Source: Acinetobacter sp. ANC 3903
Lineage (GTDB): Bacteria > Pseudomonadota > Gammaproteobacteria > Pseudomonadales > Moraxellaceae
Direction: 5' to 3'
DNA: 64,000 nucleotides
NCBI RefSeq assembly: GCF_002135315.1
Contig: NZ_NEGA01000016.1
Location: 1-64,000, forward strand
This document shows positions 49,032 through 58,331 of this stretch, piece after piece. The translations under genes were made by a program, and so were the position numbers. How positions within the stretch are numbered: the stretch's first letter is position 1; the number at the start of each line of letters is the position of its first letter. The notes beneath the pieces were generated by a model. It was not told the origin of the DNA. It saw only the letters and a list, made by a program, of their open reading frames with translations, and searched no databases.

Positions 49032-50321
49032 TTATGATTCGTGCTTGGTGTTACGCCGTTTGGCAAATACATCTTCTAATTGATCACGCAGCGATTCGAA
49101 ATAACCCGGATCTTCAGCCTTGGCGGCTTGTCGCAATAAGATAGACGTCGGATGCAGTAATTTTTGTGTCAGGCGATGCGACAATTCCTGTAAAACCTGC
49201 TCCGGATTGTCACCACTGGCCATACGAGACATCGCCAAAGCCAGTTCTTCTTGTCGAAGTACTTCACCCTGTTCACGATAAGCTTGAATGGTACTACCCG
49301 CTTTTTTAATTTTTTGCTGAGTGAGCAACTCTGTAGCTAACTGATTGACCATTACCTCTGCTTCAACCGCAGCCTGGCGACGTTGGGCCAGATTGTCATC
49401 AATCACGCTCTGTAAATCATCGACGCCATACAGATAGACACCATCTAGAGATTCAACTTTGGGATCGATATCGCGCGGAACAGCCAAATCGACCAACAGC
49501 ATTTGTTGATAGCGACGTTTTTTTAAAGCCGTCTTGACATCTTGATATGAAATGACCTGGTGCAAACTTCCAGTACAGCTGGAAATGACGTCTGCACGGT
49601 GCAAATTTGCAGCCAGTTCAGAAAATTCAATAATTTCCACATCGACACGATGCGCAATTTCTTGTGCTAAGGTTTCAGCACGAGCACGGGTCCGATTGCA
49701 AATCAAAACCTTACCCACGCCCATTTCCGCCAGATGTTTCGCCACCAGACTATTCATTTCACCTGCAGCAACCACCATCACGGTCAGCTTTTCTGGTTTG
49801 CTAAATACTTGCAAGGCCAACTGGGCAACCGCATAGCCCATAGAAACCGCATGGCTACCCACAGCAGTTTCCGAGCGCACACGTTTCGCTGCATAAAAGG
49901 CATATTCAAAAATACCGTTCAAGTTTGCAGAAACAGTATTTGCATCTTTAGCCAGAGAAAGTGCAGACTTTACTTGTCCTAAAATTTGCGGTTCACCCAG
50001 CATCAAGGAATCAAGTCCACTGGCAACTCGCATCAGATGCGTTACAGCCTGTGCATTTTCATAGCGATAGACATGATTAAACAATTGTTTAGCATCTATG
50101 CCATTTGCTTGGGCGAGCCAATTCATTACCATGTCTGCATCTTCAGACATGGCATAAACTTCGGTGCGGTTACAGGTAGACACCACGACCATATCGTTCA
50201 GGTCATGTTTTTGGCTTTGTAGGCTAAGCAATTGCATTAATTTTTCAGGATTAAATGCAATCTGCTCACGCAGTTCTACAGAAGCGGTTTGATGGTTGAC
50301 ACCCAATGCAAAGAAAGACAT
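49032..50321 (-). CDS. hemA: Glutamyl-tRNA reductase
   Basis: HemA reduces glutamyl-tRNA(Glu) to glutamate-1-semialdehyde, the first step of tetrapyrrole synthesis. The 429 residues contain [15 protein letters not shown] and the nucleophilic Cys in [12 protein letters not shown] near residue 50, then [17 protein letters not shown], the NADPH domain [15 protein letters not shown] and the C-terminal dimerisation helices. It is convergent with dnaG (22 bases between stops) and divergent from the TPR gene. Confidence 0.97.
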   Translation of the reverse strand: MSFFALGVNHQTASVELREQIAFNPEKLMQLLSLQSQKHDLNDMVVVSTCNRTEVYAMSEDADMVMNWLAQANGIDAKQLFNHVYRYENAQAVTHLMRVASGLDSLMLGEPQILGQVKSALSLAKDANTVSANLNGIFEYAFYAAKRVRSETAVGSHAVSMGYAVAQLALQVFSKPEKLTVMVVAAGEMNSLVAKHLAEMGVGKVLICNRTRARAETLAQEIAHRVDVEIIEFSELAANLHRADVISSCTGSLHQVISYQDVKTALKKRRYQQMLLVDLAVPRDIDPKVESLDGVYLYGVDDLQSVIDDNLAQRRQAAVEAEVMVNQLATELLTQQKIKKAGSTIQAYREQGEVLRQEELALAMSRMASGDNPEQVLQELSHRLTQKLLHPTSILLRQAAKAEDPGYFESLRDQLEDVFAKRRNTKHES

Positions 50322-50429
50322 ATCAGATCATCATTTCGCTAAATTTATGCTATTGTGCGGTATTGGTGTCATAAAAAGCATTACTTGGATCAAGAAAAAT
50401 TGCGTCAAACAAATGGCCGGATTAACGGC

Positions 50430-52112
50430 ATGACAATTAAGCAATATTCTACCACATTCTTACTTGTGGGTAGCATGGCTTCCAGTGCTCATATTAGAGC
50501 ATCTGGAGAAATTTATCATGCCAATTCAAACTATAATGCCATAAAACAAAGCATGATTGCTGAATTTGCATTGACCTATCATGACATTCCCACAGCATTG
50601 CATAACTACACCGTGCTGGCAATTAAAAGCAATTCAAGCACGGTTAAACAACGCGCATTAAATGTTGCTTTAGAGCAAAATGACTTGAAGGCGGCACTGG
50701 ATATTGCCACCCATTGGGTGGTTCAAGAACCAACCGACGTTCCAGCTTTATTTTATCTTTCACATATTGCCCTGAAATCGCATGAGTATGAACTGGCTGC
50801 GGACACGCTGGACAAGATTTTAAACATCGACCCAGATGCAGACCTGGAAAAAATTCTAGTCGGTATTGCCCCGGAACAGCCAGAAGATCGCGAAGTATTG
50901 ATTGAGGCCTTGCGCAAAAGTAAAGAACAGGACAATCCCTCGGTACTGGTACTGATAGCAGGCCTAGAAGCACAAAACGGACAGCTGGAACAGGCACTGA
51001 CCACCATCAACCGTGCATTAAGGAAGCGTTCTAATGTCACAGCCTTCATTTTGATGAAGGCCAATTTGCTTAGTGCCTTGGGAAATGAAGAAGAAACCTT
51101 AAAATGGTATGACAAAGCCAGTCGTAAACATAAAAACAATTTAGAAGTGCGTTTAGCCGAAATTAAATATCTGATTAAACTCAATCAGTCGGGAAAAGCC
51201 CTCAGTAAACTACAAGGCTTACTAAAAAAATGGCCCCATGAAGAAGAAGCGCTGTTTATTGCCGGCTTGACCAGTATTGACTTAAAAGAATATGAGCACG
51301 CTGAAAAATATTTGGTAGAACTGCGTTCTTCCAACCAATACCAGAATGAAGCTTATTACTATCTGGCAGTCAATGCCGAAAGAAAGCAGCATTTTGAAAC
51401 GGCAAAAGCCTATTACCGGCTGGTAGATGGTAGTCTGTACACGGTTTCACGCCGCAACATGATTAATATTTTTTCTGCCCAAAATCAGCTGACTGACGCA
51501 CTGCGCTTTCTGACCCAAGAACGGGTCAATTATCCGCAATATGCCAGTTTTTTATATCAGGCGCAGGCCGATATTTTAAAACGTATGGACAATAAAAAGG
51601 CAGCCATTCGCCTGCTCGATGAAGCCATCAAAAATGTCCCGGATGATCCGGAACTGATCTATTCAGAAGTGCTATTACTCGATCCTTATCAAGATCGGGA
51701 CAAACTTGATAAATTATTACAAAAATTGCTGGAAATTGAGCCTAATAGCCCAACCTATCTGAATGCCTATGCCTATACCCTTGCACTCCAAAACCGGCGT
51801 TTGAACGAAGCCCGCAAGTATGTTGAACATGCCTTGGAATTTGCTCCCGAACAAGCGTCTATTTTAGATACCCTGGGCTATATCACCTTTTTACAAAACG
51901 ACTTTAAAACCTCGGCTCAGGTGTTAGAACAGGCTTATCAATTGAGTCAAAGCGTGAAAATTGGGGTGCGCTATGCAAAATCGTTATACATGCAAGGTGA
52001 TCTGACAAAATTTAGTAAAGTGTTACAACAATTACAAAAAAATCATCCGAATGATCCGCAATTAGAGCAATTGAAATCGTTACTGTTACCGCAACAAATG
52101 AAAAAGAGTTAA
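50430..52112 (+). CDS. Secreted TPR-repeat protein upstream of lolB
   Basis: From the ATG at 50430 the product has 560 residues with a likely signal peptide (TFLLVGSMASSAHIRA). A GTG at 50355 would add 25 residues that look non-coding. The remainder is a solenoid of tetratricopeptide repeats, such as ALDIATHWVVQEPTDVPALF, LEQALTTINRALRKRSNVTA and ARKYVEHALEFAPEQASILD. Such proteins sit between hemA and lolB in Acinetobacter and Pseudomonas and are probably periplasmic or membrane-bound scaffolds. lolB begins only 8 bases after its stop, so they are co-transcribed. Its partner is not known. Confidence 0.85.
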   Translation: MTIKQYSTTFLLVGSMASSAHIRASGEIYHANSNYNAIKQSMIAEFALTYHDIPTALHNYTVLAIKSNSSTVKQRALNVALEQNDLKAALDIATHWVVQEPTDVPALFYLSHIALKSHEYELAADTLDKILNIDPDADLEKILVGIAPEQPEDREVLIEALRKSKEQDNPSVLVLIAGLEAQNGQLEQALTTINRALRKRSNVTAFILMKANLLSALGNEEETLKWYDKASRKHKNNLEVRLAEIKYLIKLNQSGKALSKLQGLLKKWPHEEEALFIAGLTSIDLKEYEHAEKYLVELRSSNQYQNEAYYYLAVNAERKQHFETAKAYYRLVDGSLYTVSRRNMINIFSAQNQLTDALRFLTQERVNYPQYASFLYQAQADILKRMDNKKAAIRLLDEAIKNVPDDPELIYSEVLLLDPYQDRDKLDKLLQKLLEIEPNSPTYLNAYAYTLALQNRRLNEARKYVEHALEFAPEQASILDTLGYITFLQNDFKTSAQVLEQAYQLSQSVKIGVRYAKSLYMQGDLTKFSKVLQQLQKNHPNDPQLEQLKSLLLPQQMKKS

Positions 52113-52120
52113 TTATCTGT

Positions 52121-52702
52121 ATGCACATTTTTTCAAAATTGAGCTTAAGCCTGATTGCCACCAGCACCTTGATCCTAAGCGGATGCCAGCAATATACCCA
52201 GCCTCAGGCACCCGGCGTTTCTCAACCTCCGGTAGCCGCCAATCATTTCAATCTGCAAGGTAAAATTGGGGTAAAAACACCCGGACAATCAGGGAGTGCT
52301 TTTTTCACCTGGGTACAACAGCAGGATGAATTTAACATCGAGTTAAGCGGAATTTTAGGTGTCGGTAAAACCCAGATTTCAGGTCAACCGGGTAATGTCA
52401 GCCTCAACAGTGCCAAAACAGGTCTGATTCAAGCGGGTACGCCTGAAGAATTACTGGAACGTGCAACCGGCTGGCAAGCGCCGATTACCCATTTAGTCGA
52501 CTGGGTTCAGGCCCGACCGGCAACGACACAAGCAAAAATCAGTAAAGACGAGCAAAATCGTCCCATCCAGTTTCTGGAAGATGGCTGGACCGTCGACCTG
52601 AGTTATAACACGCAAGCCCAGTTACCGAACAAGCTGATTTTGAAACAGATCCTTGAGTCCGGTCAGGAAAACCGTATTACAATGCTCATTCAAAATCGTT
52701 AA
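52121..52702 (+). CDS. lolB: Outer-membrane lipoprotein receptor LolB
   Basis: LolB accepts lipoproteins from the periplasmic carrier LolA and inserts them into the outer membrane. The 193 residues start with a signal peptide ending STLILSGC (Cys22). They continue FNLQGKIGVKTPGQSGSAFFTW and GILGVGKTQISGQPGNVSL, the beta-barrel half typical of the LolA/LolB fold. It sits 24 bases before ispE in a TPR-lolB-ispE unit, the same order as in Pseudomonas. Confidence 0.94.
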   Translation: MHIFSKLSLSLIATSTLILSGCQQYTQPQAPGVSQPPVAANHFNLQGKIGVKTPGQSGSAFFTWVQQQDEFNIELSGILGVGKTQISGQPGNVSLNSAKTGLIQAGTPEELLERATGWQAPITHLVDWVQARPATTQAKISKDEQNRPIQFLEDGWTVDLSYNTQAQLPNKLILKQILESGQENRITMLIQNR

Positions 52703-52726
52703 GTCTATTTAAAAGTTCAAAATTCT

Positions 52727-53557
52727 ATGATTCGTGTTCCCTCTCCTGCCAAGCTCAATCTTTTTTTGCATATCACCGGTCGCCGTGACAACGGTTATCA
52801 CGAATTGCAAAGTATTTTTCAGCTGATTGACCTGTATGACTGGCTAGAATTTAGTCAATCAGCCAGTCCTGAAATCAGTATTGATGGATTAAGCAGTGTC
52901 GATTTGGAACAAAATCTCATTTTCAAGGCCACGCAGATTTTAAAAGCTTATGCAAAAGCATATTCAGGCTTAAATATCAGCATTGAAAAAAACATTCCCA
53001 TGGGTGCTGGACTGGGCGGAGGTTCATCCGATGCCGCCACCACCCTGATTGTGGTAAACCAACTATGGCAATGCGGTTTAAATATTGAGCAATTGGCAGA
53101 ACTGGGTTTAAAACTGGGTGCCGATGTGCCCATTTTTATTCATGGCCGTAATGCCTGGGCAGAAGGCATTGGTGAACACTTAACATTCATAGACTTAGAT
53201 CAAAAACAATACATCGTGTTAAAACCTGACTGTTTTATCAGCACTCAACTGCTTTTTTCACAAAAAACGTTGACAAGAGACACGAAGCCTACTAAATTTT
53301 GCGCCTATCAGTTAAAGCCATTTAACTTCGGAAATAACTTTGAGCCATTGGCAAGAAGCTTGTATCCGGAAGTCAATGAAGCGATGCAGTATTTAGATCA
53401 GTTCGGTATTGCAAAACTTACAGGTACAGGTGCTTGTGTTTTTACTGAAGTAACTGCCGATATGAATATTGATGAGATTTTAGCTCATTCACCTTGTAAA
53501 GCTTACTTGGTTAATAGTTTAAATGAATCACCATTACGTCATTTCGAGGTTATATGA
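52727..53557 (+). CDS. ispE: 4-diphosphocytidyl-2-C-methyl-D-erythritol kinase
   Basis: IspE phosphorylates CDP-methylerythritol in the MEP pathway of isoprenoid synthesis. The 276 residues show the GHMP-kinase motifs: SPAKLNLFLHITGRRDNGYHEL at the start, PMGAGLGGGSSDAA near residue 90 (the ATP loop) and LTGTGACVF near 230. The stop TGA is at 53555-53557, followed by an in-frame TAG whose last two bases are the first two of tRNA-Gln, so the 3' end of the mRNA is made by tRNA processing. Confidence 0.96.
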   Translation: MIRVPSPAKLNLFLHITGRRDNGYHELQSIFQLIDLYDWLEFSQSASPEISIDGLSSVDLEQNLIFKATQILKAYAKAYSGLNISIEKNIPMGAGLGGGSSDAATTLIVVNQLWQCGLNIEQLAELGLKLGADVPIFIHGRNAWAEGIGEHLTFIDLDQKQYIVLKPDCFISTQLLFSQKTLTRDTKPTKFCAYQLKPFNFGNNFEPLARSLYPEVNEAMQYLDQFGIAKLTGTGACVFTEVTADMNIDEILAHSPCKAYLVNSLNESPLRHFEVI

Positions 53558-53558
53558 T

Positions 53559-53633
53559 AGGGGCGTCGCCAAGTGGTAAGGCACCGGGTTTTGATCTCGG
53601 CATCCGTTGGTTCGAATCCAGCCGCCCCTGCCA
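53559..53633 (+). tRNA. tRNA-Gln (anticodon TTG), copy 1
   Basis: The 75-base cloverleaf starts AGGGGCG and ends CGCCCCTGCCA, with anticodon loop TTTTGAT. It begins one base after the ispE stop codon, so it must be cut out of the ispE transcript. All four copies have the same sequence. Confidence 0.95.
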
Positions 53634-53660
53634 TCATTTTCATCTGTAGATTACTGTATT

Positions 53661-53735
53661 AGGGGCGTCGCCAAGTGGTAAGGCACCGGGTTTTGATCTC
53701 GGCATCCGTTGGTTCGAATCCAGCCGCCCCTGCCA
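53661..53735 (+). tRNA. tRNA-Gln (anticodon TTG), copy 2
   Basis: The sequence is identical to copy 1, with CCA encoded. It follows copy 1 after 27 bases of AT-rich spacer without a terminator. Confidence 0.95.
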
Positions 53736-53777
53736 TTTAAACCAGTCGTTTAAATTAATATTACAGTGATCGAATTT

Positions 53778-53852
53778 AGGGGCGTCGCCAAGTGGTAAGG
53801 CACCGGGTTTTGATCTCGGCATCCGTTGGTTCGAATCCAGCCGCCCCTGCCA
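53778..53852 (+). tRNA. tRNA-Gln (anticodon TTG), copy 3
   Basis: The sequence is identical to copies 1 and 2. The spacer from copy 2 is 42 bases and does not resemble the other spacers. Confidence 0.95.
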
Positions 53853-53943
53853 TTTTCTCAAAAAAGACAGTACAATATTTGCTTGTTCATTTGTTAATTC
53901 ACCTTGACATAGAGCAGCAAAAATATTAAAGTTCTGCCGCATT

Positions 53944-54018
53944 AGGGGCGTCGCCAAGTGGTAAGGCACCGGGTTTTGATCTCGGCATCCGTTGGTTCGA
54001 ATCCAGCCGCCCCTGCCA
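53944..54018 (+). tRNA. tRNA-Gln (anticodon TTG), copy 4
   Basis: The sequence is identical to the other copies, after a 91-base spacer. Only 36 bases separate it from the prs start codon, so prs mRNA may begin at a tRNA processing site. Confidence 0.95.
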
Positions 54019-54054
54019 TCTATTTTCAAACATTCCAACCGCCAAGGGTGCTTC

Positions 54055-55008
54055 ATGCCCAATCTTGTCGTTTTTAGTGGAACTGCACATCCACAATTCG
54101 CCCAAAAAGTCGTAAGCCACCTGCACATTCCTTTAGGTGCAGCATCTGTAGGTCAATTTTCTGACGGTGAAATCGCTGTCGAAATTACTGAAAATGTTCG
54201 TGGTAAAGACGTATTCGTTGTACAGCCTACTTGTGCGCCAACCAATGACAACCTGATGGAAGTCCTTGTTATGGCTGACGCTTTACGTCGTGCAAGTGCA
54301 GGTCGTATTACCGCTGTTATTCCTTACTTCGGATATGCTCGTCAAGACCGTCGTCCTCGTTCAAGCCGTGTGCCAATCACTGCAAAAGTTGTAGCAGACA
54401 TGCTCACTACTGTAGGTATTGACCGCGTTGTAATGATCGACCTTCATGCTGACCAGATTCAAGGTTTCTTCGATATCCCTGTAGACAACATCTACGGTAC
54501 TCCTGCATTACTTGCTGACCTTCGTCAACAGCAACACCATAACCTTATGGTTGTTTCTCCAGACGTAGGCGGTGTAGTTCGTGCCCGTGCTGTAGCGAAA
54601 CAAATGGGTGATATCGATCTTGCAATCATCGACAAACGTCGTCAAAAAGCAAATGAATCACAAGTGATGCATTTGATTGGCGATGTTAAAGATCGTGACT
54701 GCGTCATCGTAGATGACATGGTTGATACTGCAGGTACTTTGTGTAAAGCAGCTGATGCACTCAAACAATTTGGTGCTCGCCGCGTTGTTGCTTATGCAAC
54801 TCACCCAGTACTTTCTGGTAAAGCTATTGAGAACTTGAAAAACTCTGTAATCGACGAACTTGTGGTAACAGATACTATTCCGCTTTCTCAAGAAGCCCAA
54901 GAACTTGGTAAGATTCGCCAAGTTTCAGTAGCTAGCATGGTTGCTGAAACAATTCGTCGTATTAACAACGAAGAATCTATTAGCGCAATGTTCGATTCTT
55001 ATCTATAA
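54055..55008 (+). CDS. prs: Ribose-phosphate pyrophosphokinase
   Basis: Prs makes PRPP, the precursor of nucleotides, His, Trp and NAD. From the ATG at 54055, with AAGGGTG upstream, it has 317 residues; a longer frame starting inside the fourth tRNA gene was rejected. Motifs are [49 protein letters not shown] and the PRPP-binding loop [15 protein letters not shown]. It lies downstream of ispE and four tRNA-Gln genes, without an obvious terminator between. Confidence 0.97.
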   Translation: MPNLVVFSGTAHPQFAQKVVSHLHIPLGAASVGQFSDGEIAVEITENVRGKDVFVVQPTCAPTNDNLMEVLVMADALRRASAGRITAVIPYFGYARQDRRPRSSRVPITAKVVADMLTTVGIDRVVMIDLHADQIQGFFDIPVDNIYGTPALLADLRQQQHHNLMVVSPDVGGVVRARAVAKQMGDIDLAIIDKRRQKANESQVMHLIGDVKDRDCVIVDDMVDTAGTLCKAADALKQFGARRVVAYATHPVLSGKAIENLKNSVIDELVVTDTIPLSQEAQELGKIRQVSVASMVAETIRRINNEESISAMFDSYL

Positions 55009-55025
55009 TATAGCGCTGAATTTTC

Positions 55026-55051
55026 AAAACCCTGTCTTATGGCAGGGTTTT
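55026..55051 (+). terminator. Terminator-like hairpin after prs
   Basis: CCCTGTC at 55030-55036 pairs with GGCAGGG at 55041-55047 around TTAT, flanked by AAAA and TTTT. It may be a partial terminator, since rplY follows closely. Confidence 0.7.
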
Positions 55052-55056
55052 CTATC

Positions 55057-55079
55057 ACTAGGCTGGTCGAAGGCCTAGT
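55057..55079 (+). promoter_or_regulatory. Hairpin in the rplY leader
   Basis: ACTAGGC at 55057-55063 and GCCTAGT at 55073-55079 are exact inverted repeats, ending 29 bases before the rplY start. It has no T-run and comes after the prs terminator, so it may shape rplY translation or mRNA stability. Confidence 0.4.
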
Positions 55080-55108
55080 CAATTAAACTTAAATTAGGAA
55101 TGTCTATC

Positions 55109-55402
55109 ATGGCAAACTTCGTATTAAATGCAGTAGCACGTGAAGAAGCAGTTCAAGGGAAAGGTTCGAGCCGCCGCCTTCGTCTTCAAAACAAAGTTCC
55201 AGCAATCATCTACGGTTCAGGTGAACCTGTTGCAGTAACTTTAGAACTTCGCGAACTTGTTAAAGCACTTGAAAACAATGCTTTCTTTGAAGAAGTTGTT
55301 GAAATCAAAGTTGGTGATAAAGTTGAAAGCGTTAAAATCCAAGCTTTACAACGTCACCCAGCTAAAAACACTCCAATGCACGCTGACTTCAAACGCGCAT
55401 AA
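55109..55402 (+). CDS. rplY: 50S ribosomal protein bL25 (short form)
   Basis: bL25 binds 5S rRNA. From the ATG at 55109 (AGGA at about 10 bases) it has 97 residues; a second ATG at 55100 overlaps the ribosome binding site. The sequence contains GKGSSRRLRLQNKVPAIIYG and ALQRHPAKNTPMHADFKRA, the single-domain E. coli-type protein without the CTC C-terminal domain. It is followed after 19 bases by pth. Confidence 0.95.
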   Translation: MANFVLNAVAREEAVQGKGSSRRLRLQNKVPAIIYGSGEPVAVTLELRELVKALENNAFFEEVVEIKVGDKVESVKIQALQRHPAKNTPMHADFKRA

Positions 55403-55421
55403 GTGTTGATGGTGTAAATTA

Positions 55422-56003
55422 GTGTCAAAACTTTCGCTAATTGTTGGTTTGGGCAATCCTGGTAAAGAATACGCCCAAACCCGCCATAATGCAGGCTTCT
55501 GGTTCGTTGAACGCCTTGCAGAACAATATGGCATTTCTCTCAAAGCCGATCCTAAATTCTACGGAATCAGTGGTCGAGGTAATATTGAAGGTCAAGACGT
55601 CCGTCTGCTGTTACCCACAACCTTTATGAATGCCTCAGGCAAAAGTGTTGTTCCCTTCGCCAAATTCTATCAAGTTGCTCCCGAAGCAATGCTCATCGCA
55701 CATGATGAACTGGATATGAATCCCGGTGTCATCCGCCTGAAAACAGGTGGTGGTCACGGTGGACATAACGGTTTACGCGATATCGTTCCGCATACAGGCC
55801 CTAATTTCCATCGCTTGCGTATCGGTATTGGTCATCCTGGTTCCAAAGAGCGGGTATCGGGTCATGTACTCAGCAAAGCACCGAGCAGCGAACAAGATTT
55901 AATGGATGATGCCATTGCCCACGCTTTATCTCGCATTAAATTGCTGGTAAACGGTGACATACAGCAAGCCATGAATCAAATTAATGCTCACAAACCGAAC
56001 TGA
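55422..56003 (+). CDS. pth: Peptidyl-tRNA hydrolase
   Basis: Pth frees tRNA from peptidyl-tRNAs that drop off ribosomes. The 193 residues start with a GTG at 55422 and show IVGLGNPGKEYAQTRHNAGF, which contains the catalytic His and Asn region, then LLLPTTFMNASGKSV, AHDELDMNPG and GGHGGHNGLRDI. The GTG start has no strong ribosome binding site, so it may depend on translation of rplY just upstream. Confidence 0.96.
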   Translation: MSKLSLIVGLGNPGKEYAQTRHNAGFWFVERLAEQYGISLKADPKFYGISGRGNIEGQDVRLLLPTTFMNASGKSVVPFAKFYQVAPEAMLIAHDELDMNPGVIRLKTGGGHGGHNGLRDIVPHTGPNFHRLRIGIGHPGSKERVSGHVLSKAPSSEQDLMDDAIAHALSRIKLLVNGDIQQAMNQINAHKPN

Positions 56004-56146
56004 TCATTCTACAAATAATTGAATTTTCCTTCTTGCCATGTTGCTTTTTTCGGAGCAAAATGCGCTTTCTGCGGATTACTGATCCAGTAAGAAGTGATTT
56101 GATTTAACTAAGACAAAATCTTAGGTCAACTAAGGAGACGCTAGCC

Positions 56147-56527
56147 ATGCTTTCTCGTTTATTAAAAGCTAAAATTCACCGTTGTGTCGTTACACAAGCA
56201 GAATTACATTATGAAGGTTCTTGTGCAATTGACGGCGTGTTAATGGATTTAGCTGGTATCCGCGAATATGAAGAAATTCATATGTGGAACGTGACTAATG
56301 GTAAGCGTTTTACCACTTATGCCATCCGTGGTGAAGAAAATTCTGGCATTATTTCAGTGAATGGCGGTGCTGCCCTGCAAGCTGATGTTGGTGATCTGAT
56401 GATCATTGCTACATTTGGTGATTTCACCGAAGCTGAAGCAAATGCACACAAACCACGTCTTGTGTATGCCAACCCGAATAATACTGTAAATCACACAGCG
56501 AACTGTATTCCTGTTCAAGTGGCTTAA
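56147..56527 (+). CDS. panD: Aspartate 1-decarboxylase
   Basis: PanD makes beta-alanine for pantothenate and coenzyme A. The 126-residue proenzyme self-cleaves at Gly-Ser in [10 protein letters not shown] (Ser25) to form the pyruvoyl group. Further motifs are [18 protein letters not shown] and [14 protein letters not shown] site precedes the ATG. It is monocistronic with a strong terminator and belongs to the same pathway as coaD elsewhere in this window. Confidence 0.97.
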   Translation: MLSRLLKAKIHRCVVTQAELHYEGSCAIDGVLMDLAGIREYEEIHMWNVTNGKRFTTYAIRGEENSGIISVNGGAALQADVGDLMIIATFGDFTEAEANAHKPRLVYANPNNTVNHTANCIPVQVA

Positions 56528-56541
56528 GATTTAAAGATATG

Positions 56542-56570
56542 AAAAGCCCGCAATCATGCGGGCTTTTTTA
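56542..56570 (+). terminator. Terminator after panD
   Basis: GCCCGCA at 56546-56552 pairs with TGCGGGC at 56557-56563 around ATCA, followed by a T-run. Confidence 0.88.
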
Positions 56571-56679
56571 TACGCGACTTTTCACATTTTAATTTATGCT
56601 TAGTTTGACTAAACATATGACTGATTCATCTATAGAAACTTAAGTCATCCTTGCAAAACAGGTCTATACTTATTGCACA

Positions 56680-56836
56680 TCGCTTCAGGGCGGGGTGTAA
56701 TTCCCCACCGGTGGTAAATTAAAACTATATTTTTATAGCATTTAATCAGCCCACGAGCCTGTAAACTAAAAATGGTTTACTCGCAGATTTGGTGAAAAGC
56801 CAAAGCCGACGGTATAGTCCGGATGAAAGAAGACGA
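56680..56836 (+). promoter_or_regulatory. FMN riboswitch (RFN element) upstream of ribB
   Basis: The conserved segments occur in order: CTTCAGGGCGGGGTG, ATTCCCCACCGGTGGTA, a variable arm, AGCCCACGAGCC, a second variable arm, GATTTGGTGAAAAGCC and AAAGCCGACGGTATAGTCC, ending GGATGAAAGAAGACG. These match the six-helix RFN aptamer that binds FMN and shuts down riboflavin genes. It lies about 97 bases upstream of the ribB ATG and ends near sequence able to form an expression platform. Confidence 0.97.
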
Positions 56837-56932
56837 CGTAACGGATATTTATATTTGATATATCGCTGCGACCCCATTTCTGCATCAGTCCTGAAATGTT
56901 CAACCGTATGTTTATTTTACGAGAGCGTTTCA

Positions 56933-57592
56933 ATGTCTAGTTTGATTCAACCCGAAATTTTCTTTTCAGCCCTTCCCCCAGCTGAACAACGTATTCAAAA
57001 AGCCTTAGAAGATATCCGCCAAGGCAAACCCGTTTTGGTCATGGATGACTTTGATCGTGAAAATGAAGCCGACCTGATTGTAGCTGCAGACACATTAACG
57101 GTAGAAACCATGGCACGCATGATTCGTGACGGTTCAGGTATTGTCTGCTTATGCTTAACTGATGAATTGGCTAATCATCTGGAACTTCCATCCATGGTGG
57201 CTGACAACTCAAGCCAGTTTAAAACCGCATTTACGGTAACGATTGAAGCTGCAGAAGGTGTAACCACCGGGGTTTCAGCCAAAGACCGTACCACTACTAT
57301 TAAAGCAGCAATTAAAGATGGTGCCGTAGCTAGCGACCTCAACCGCCCGGGCCATGTATTCCCCTTACGTGCACGTGAAGGTGGTGTCTTGACCCGCCGT
57401 GGACATACTGAAGGCACCATTGATTTAGCACGTTTGGCCGGCTTAAAACCTGCTGGTGTTTTGTGTGAATTGACCAATCCGGATGGCACTATGGCATCGG
57501 GCATCCAGGTATTGTCTTATGCACAAACCCATCAATTAACCGTGATTACCATTGAAGAACTAGTGCAATACCGCTTAGCGCATAATGTCTAA
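56933..57592 (+). CDS. ribB: 3,4-dihydroxy-2-butanone-4-phosphate synthase
   Basis: RibB converts ribulose-5-phosphate to the four-carbon unit of riboflavin. From the ATG at 56933, with GAGAG upstream, it has 219 residues; frames starting inside the riboswitch were rejected. Key residues lie in [17 protein letters not shown] (the acidic Mg-binding loop), [11 protein letters not shown] and [17 protein letters not shown]. It is a stand-alone enzyme with no GTP cyclohydrolase II domain fused. Control is through the FMN riboswitch just upstream, so expression falls when flavin is plentiful. Confidence 0.96.
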   Translation: MSSLIQPEIFFSALPPAEQRIQKALEDIRQGKPVLVMDDFDRENEADLIVAADTLTVETMARMIRDGSGIVCLCLTDELANHLELPSMVADNSSQFKTAFTVTIEAAEGVTTGVSAKDRTTTIKAAIKDGAVASDLNRPGHVFPLRAREGGVLTRRGHTEGTIDLARLAGLKPAGVLCELTNPDGTMASGIQVLSYAQTHQLTVITIEELVQYRLAHNV

Positions 57593-57601
57593 TTCATGAT
57601 A

Positions 57602-57627
57602 AAAAGCCCCACTATCTGGGGCTTTTT
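57602..57627. terminator. Terminator after ribB
   Basis: AAGCCCC at 57604-57610 pairs with GGGGCTT at 57618-57624 and is followed by T residues. The convergent exporter pseudogene ends 37 bases farther on. Confidence 0.85.
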
Positions 57628-57663
57628 TACTACTTCATCTAAGAATTTAAGTCATTCTTATTT

Positions 57664-58274
57664 TTAAAATAATACGGAATAAATTCCATAGACTGCGACC
57701 AATACTAAAATCGCTCCACATCCTGCCATTAAATGATGATAGATTTTTGACCGAGCTAACCGGTTAAAAGCCAGATGTACCATTGATAATGTGCTGAAAT
57801 CCAAAATAATCCAAGTCAGCGTTAAAAGTATTAAACTGTAATCCAGATCGGAAGTAATATTGATCAATTGAGGGAAAAATGCAGCCAAGAAAAGAATGTC
57901 TTTAGGATTGGAAATGCCCACAGAAAACCCTGTTTAAAACCGCCATCCGCTGCTTTTATTTGTGCTGAATAACCCTTAATTGAGTTTGAGAAAGCTTCTG
58001 TTAGAATCTGAAAACCCAGATAAGCAATATAAATACAGCCTAAAATTTTAATGCTGTTAAACCATTGCTGATTAAGCTCCAGAAAACCTTTTAAGATCAA
58101 AATAGAAATAGTGATCAGGATCAATGAAGCGAAATTGGTTCCAAAAATGGTTTTTAATGCTTTGCGATAGCCGCCTTTTAATCCAGCACTTGCTACCAGT
58201 AACATTACCAGCCCTGGAGTTGCAATCATAATAATACCTGCAACCACATACAGCAGGAATTCTCCAATATTCAC
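57664..58274 (-). pseudogene. LysE-family amino-acid exporter broken by one frameshift
   Basis: The upstream part (from 58274) encodes MNIGEFLLYVVAGIIMIATPGLVMLL, LKTIFGTNFASLILITISIL and IKILGCIYIAYLGFQIL, typical of LysE/RhtB exporters. It ends early after GGFKQGFLW. In another frame the natural continuation VGISNPKDILFLAAFFPQL runs to the stop at 57664. One missing G at about 57921 in a GG pair explains everything, since CTGTGGG should read CTGGTGGG. The restored protein would have about 203 residues and six helices. It could be a true pseudogene or a sequence error. Confidence 0.85.
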
Positions 58275-58331
58275 AGGCTAACTCGCTTGATTTAATCTTT
58301 TATTATTTTAAACCACATAAAAAAAGAGGAC

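Noticed and set aside
53559..54018. Evenly repeated block considered as a CRISPR array
   Set aside because: The repeats are 75-base tRNA genes with uneven spacers; no CRISPR array or cas gene exists in the window.
53640..54128. Minus-strand ORFs of 162 and 66 codons with repeated [13 protein letters not shown] segments
   Set aside because: They are the reverse translation of the tandem tRNA-Gln genes. The repeats are tRNA sequence, not protein.
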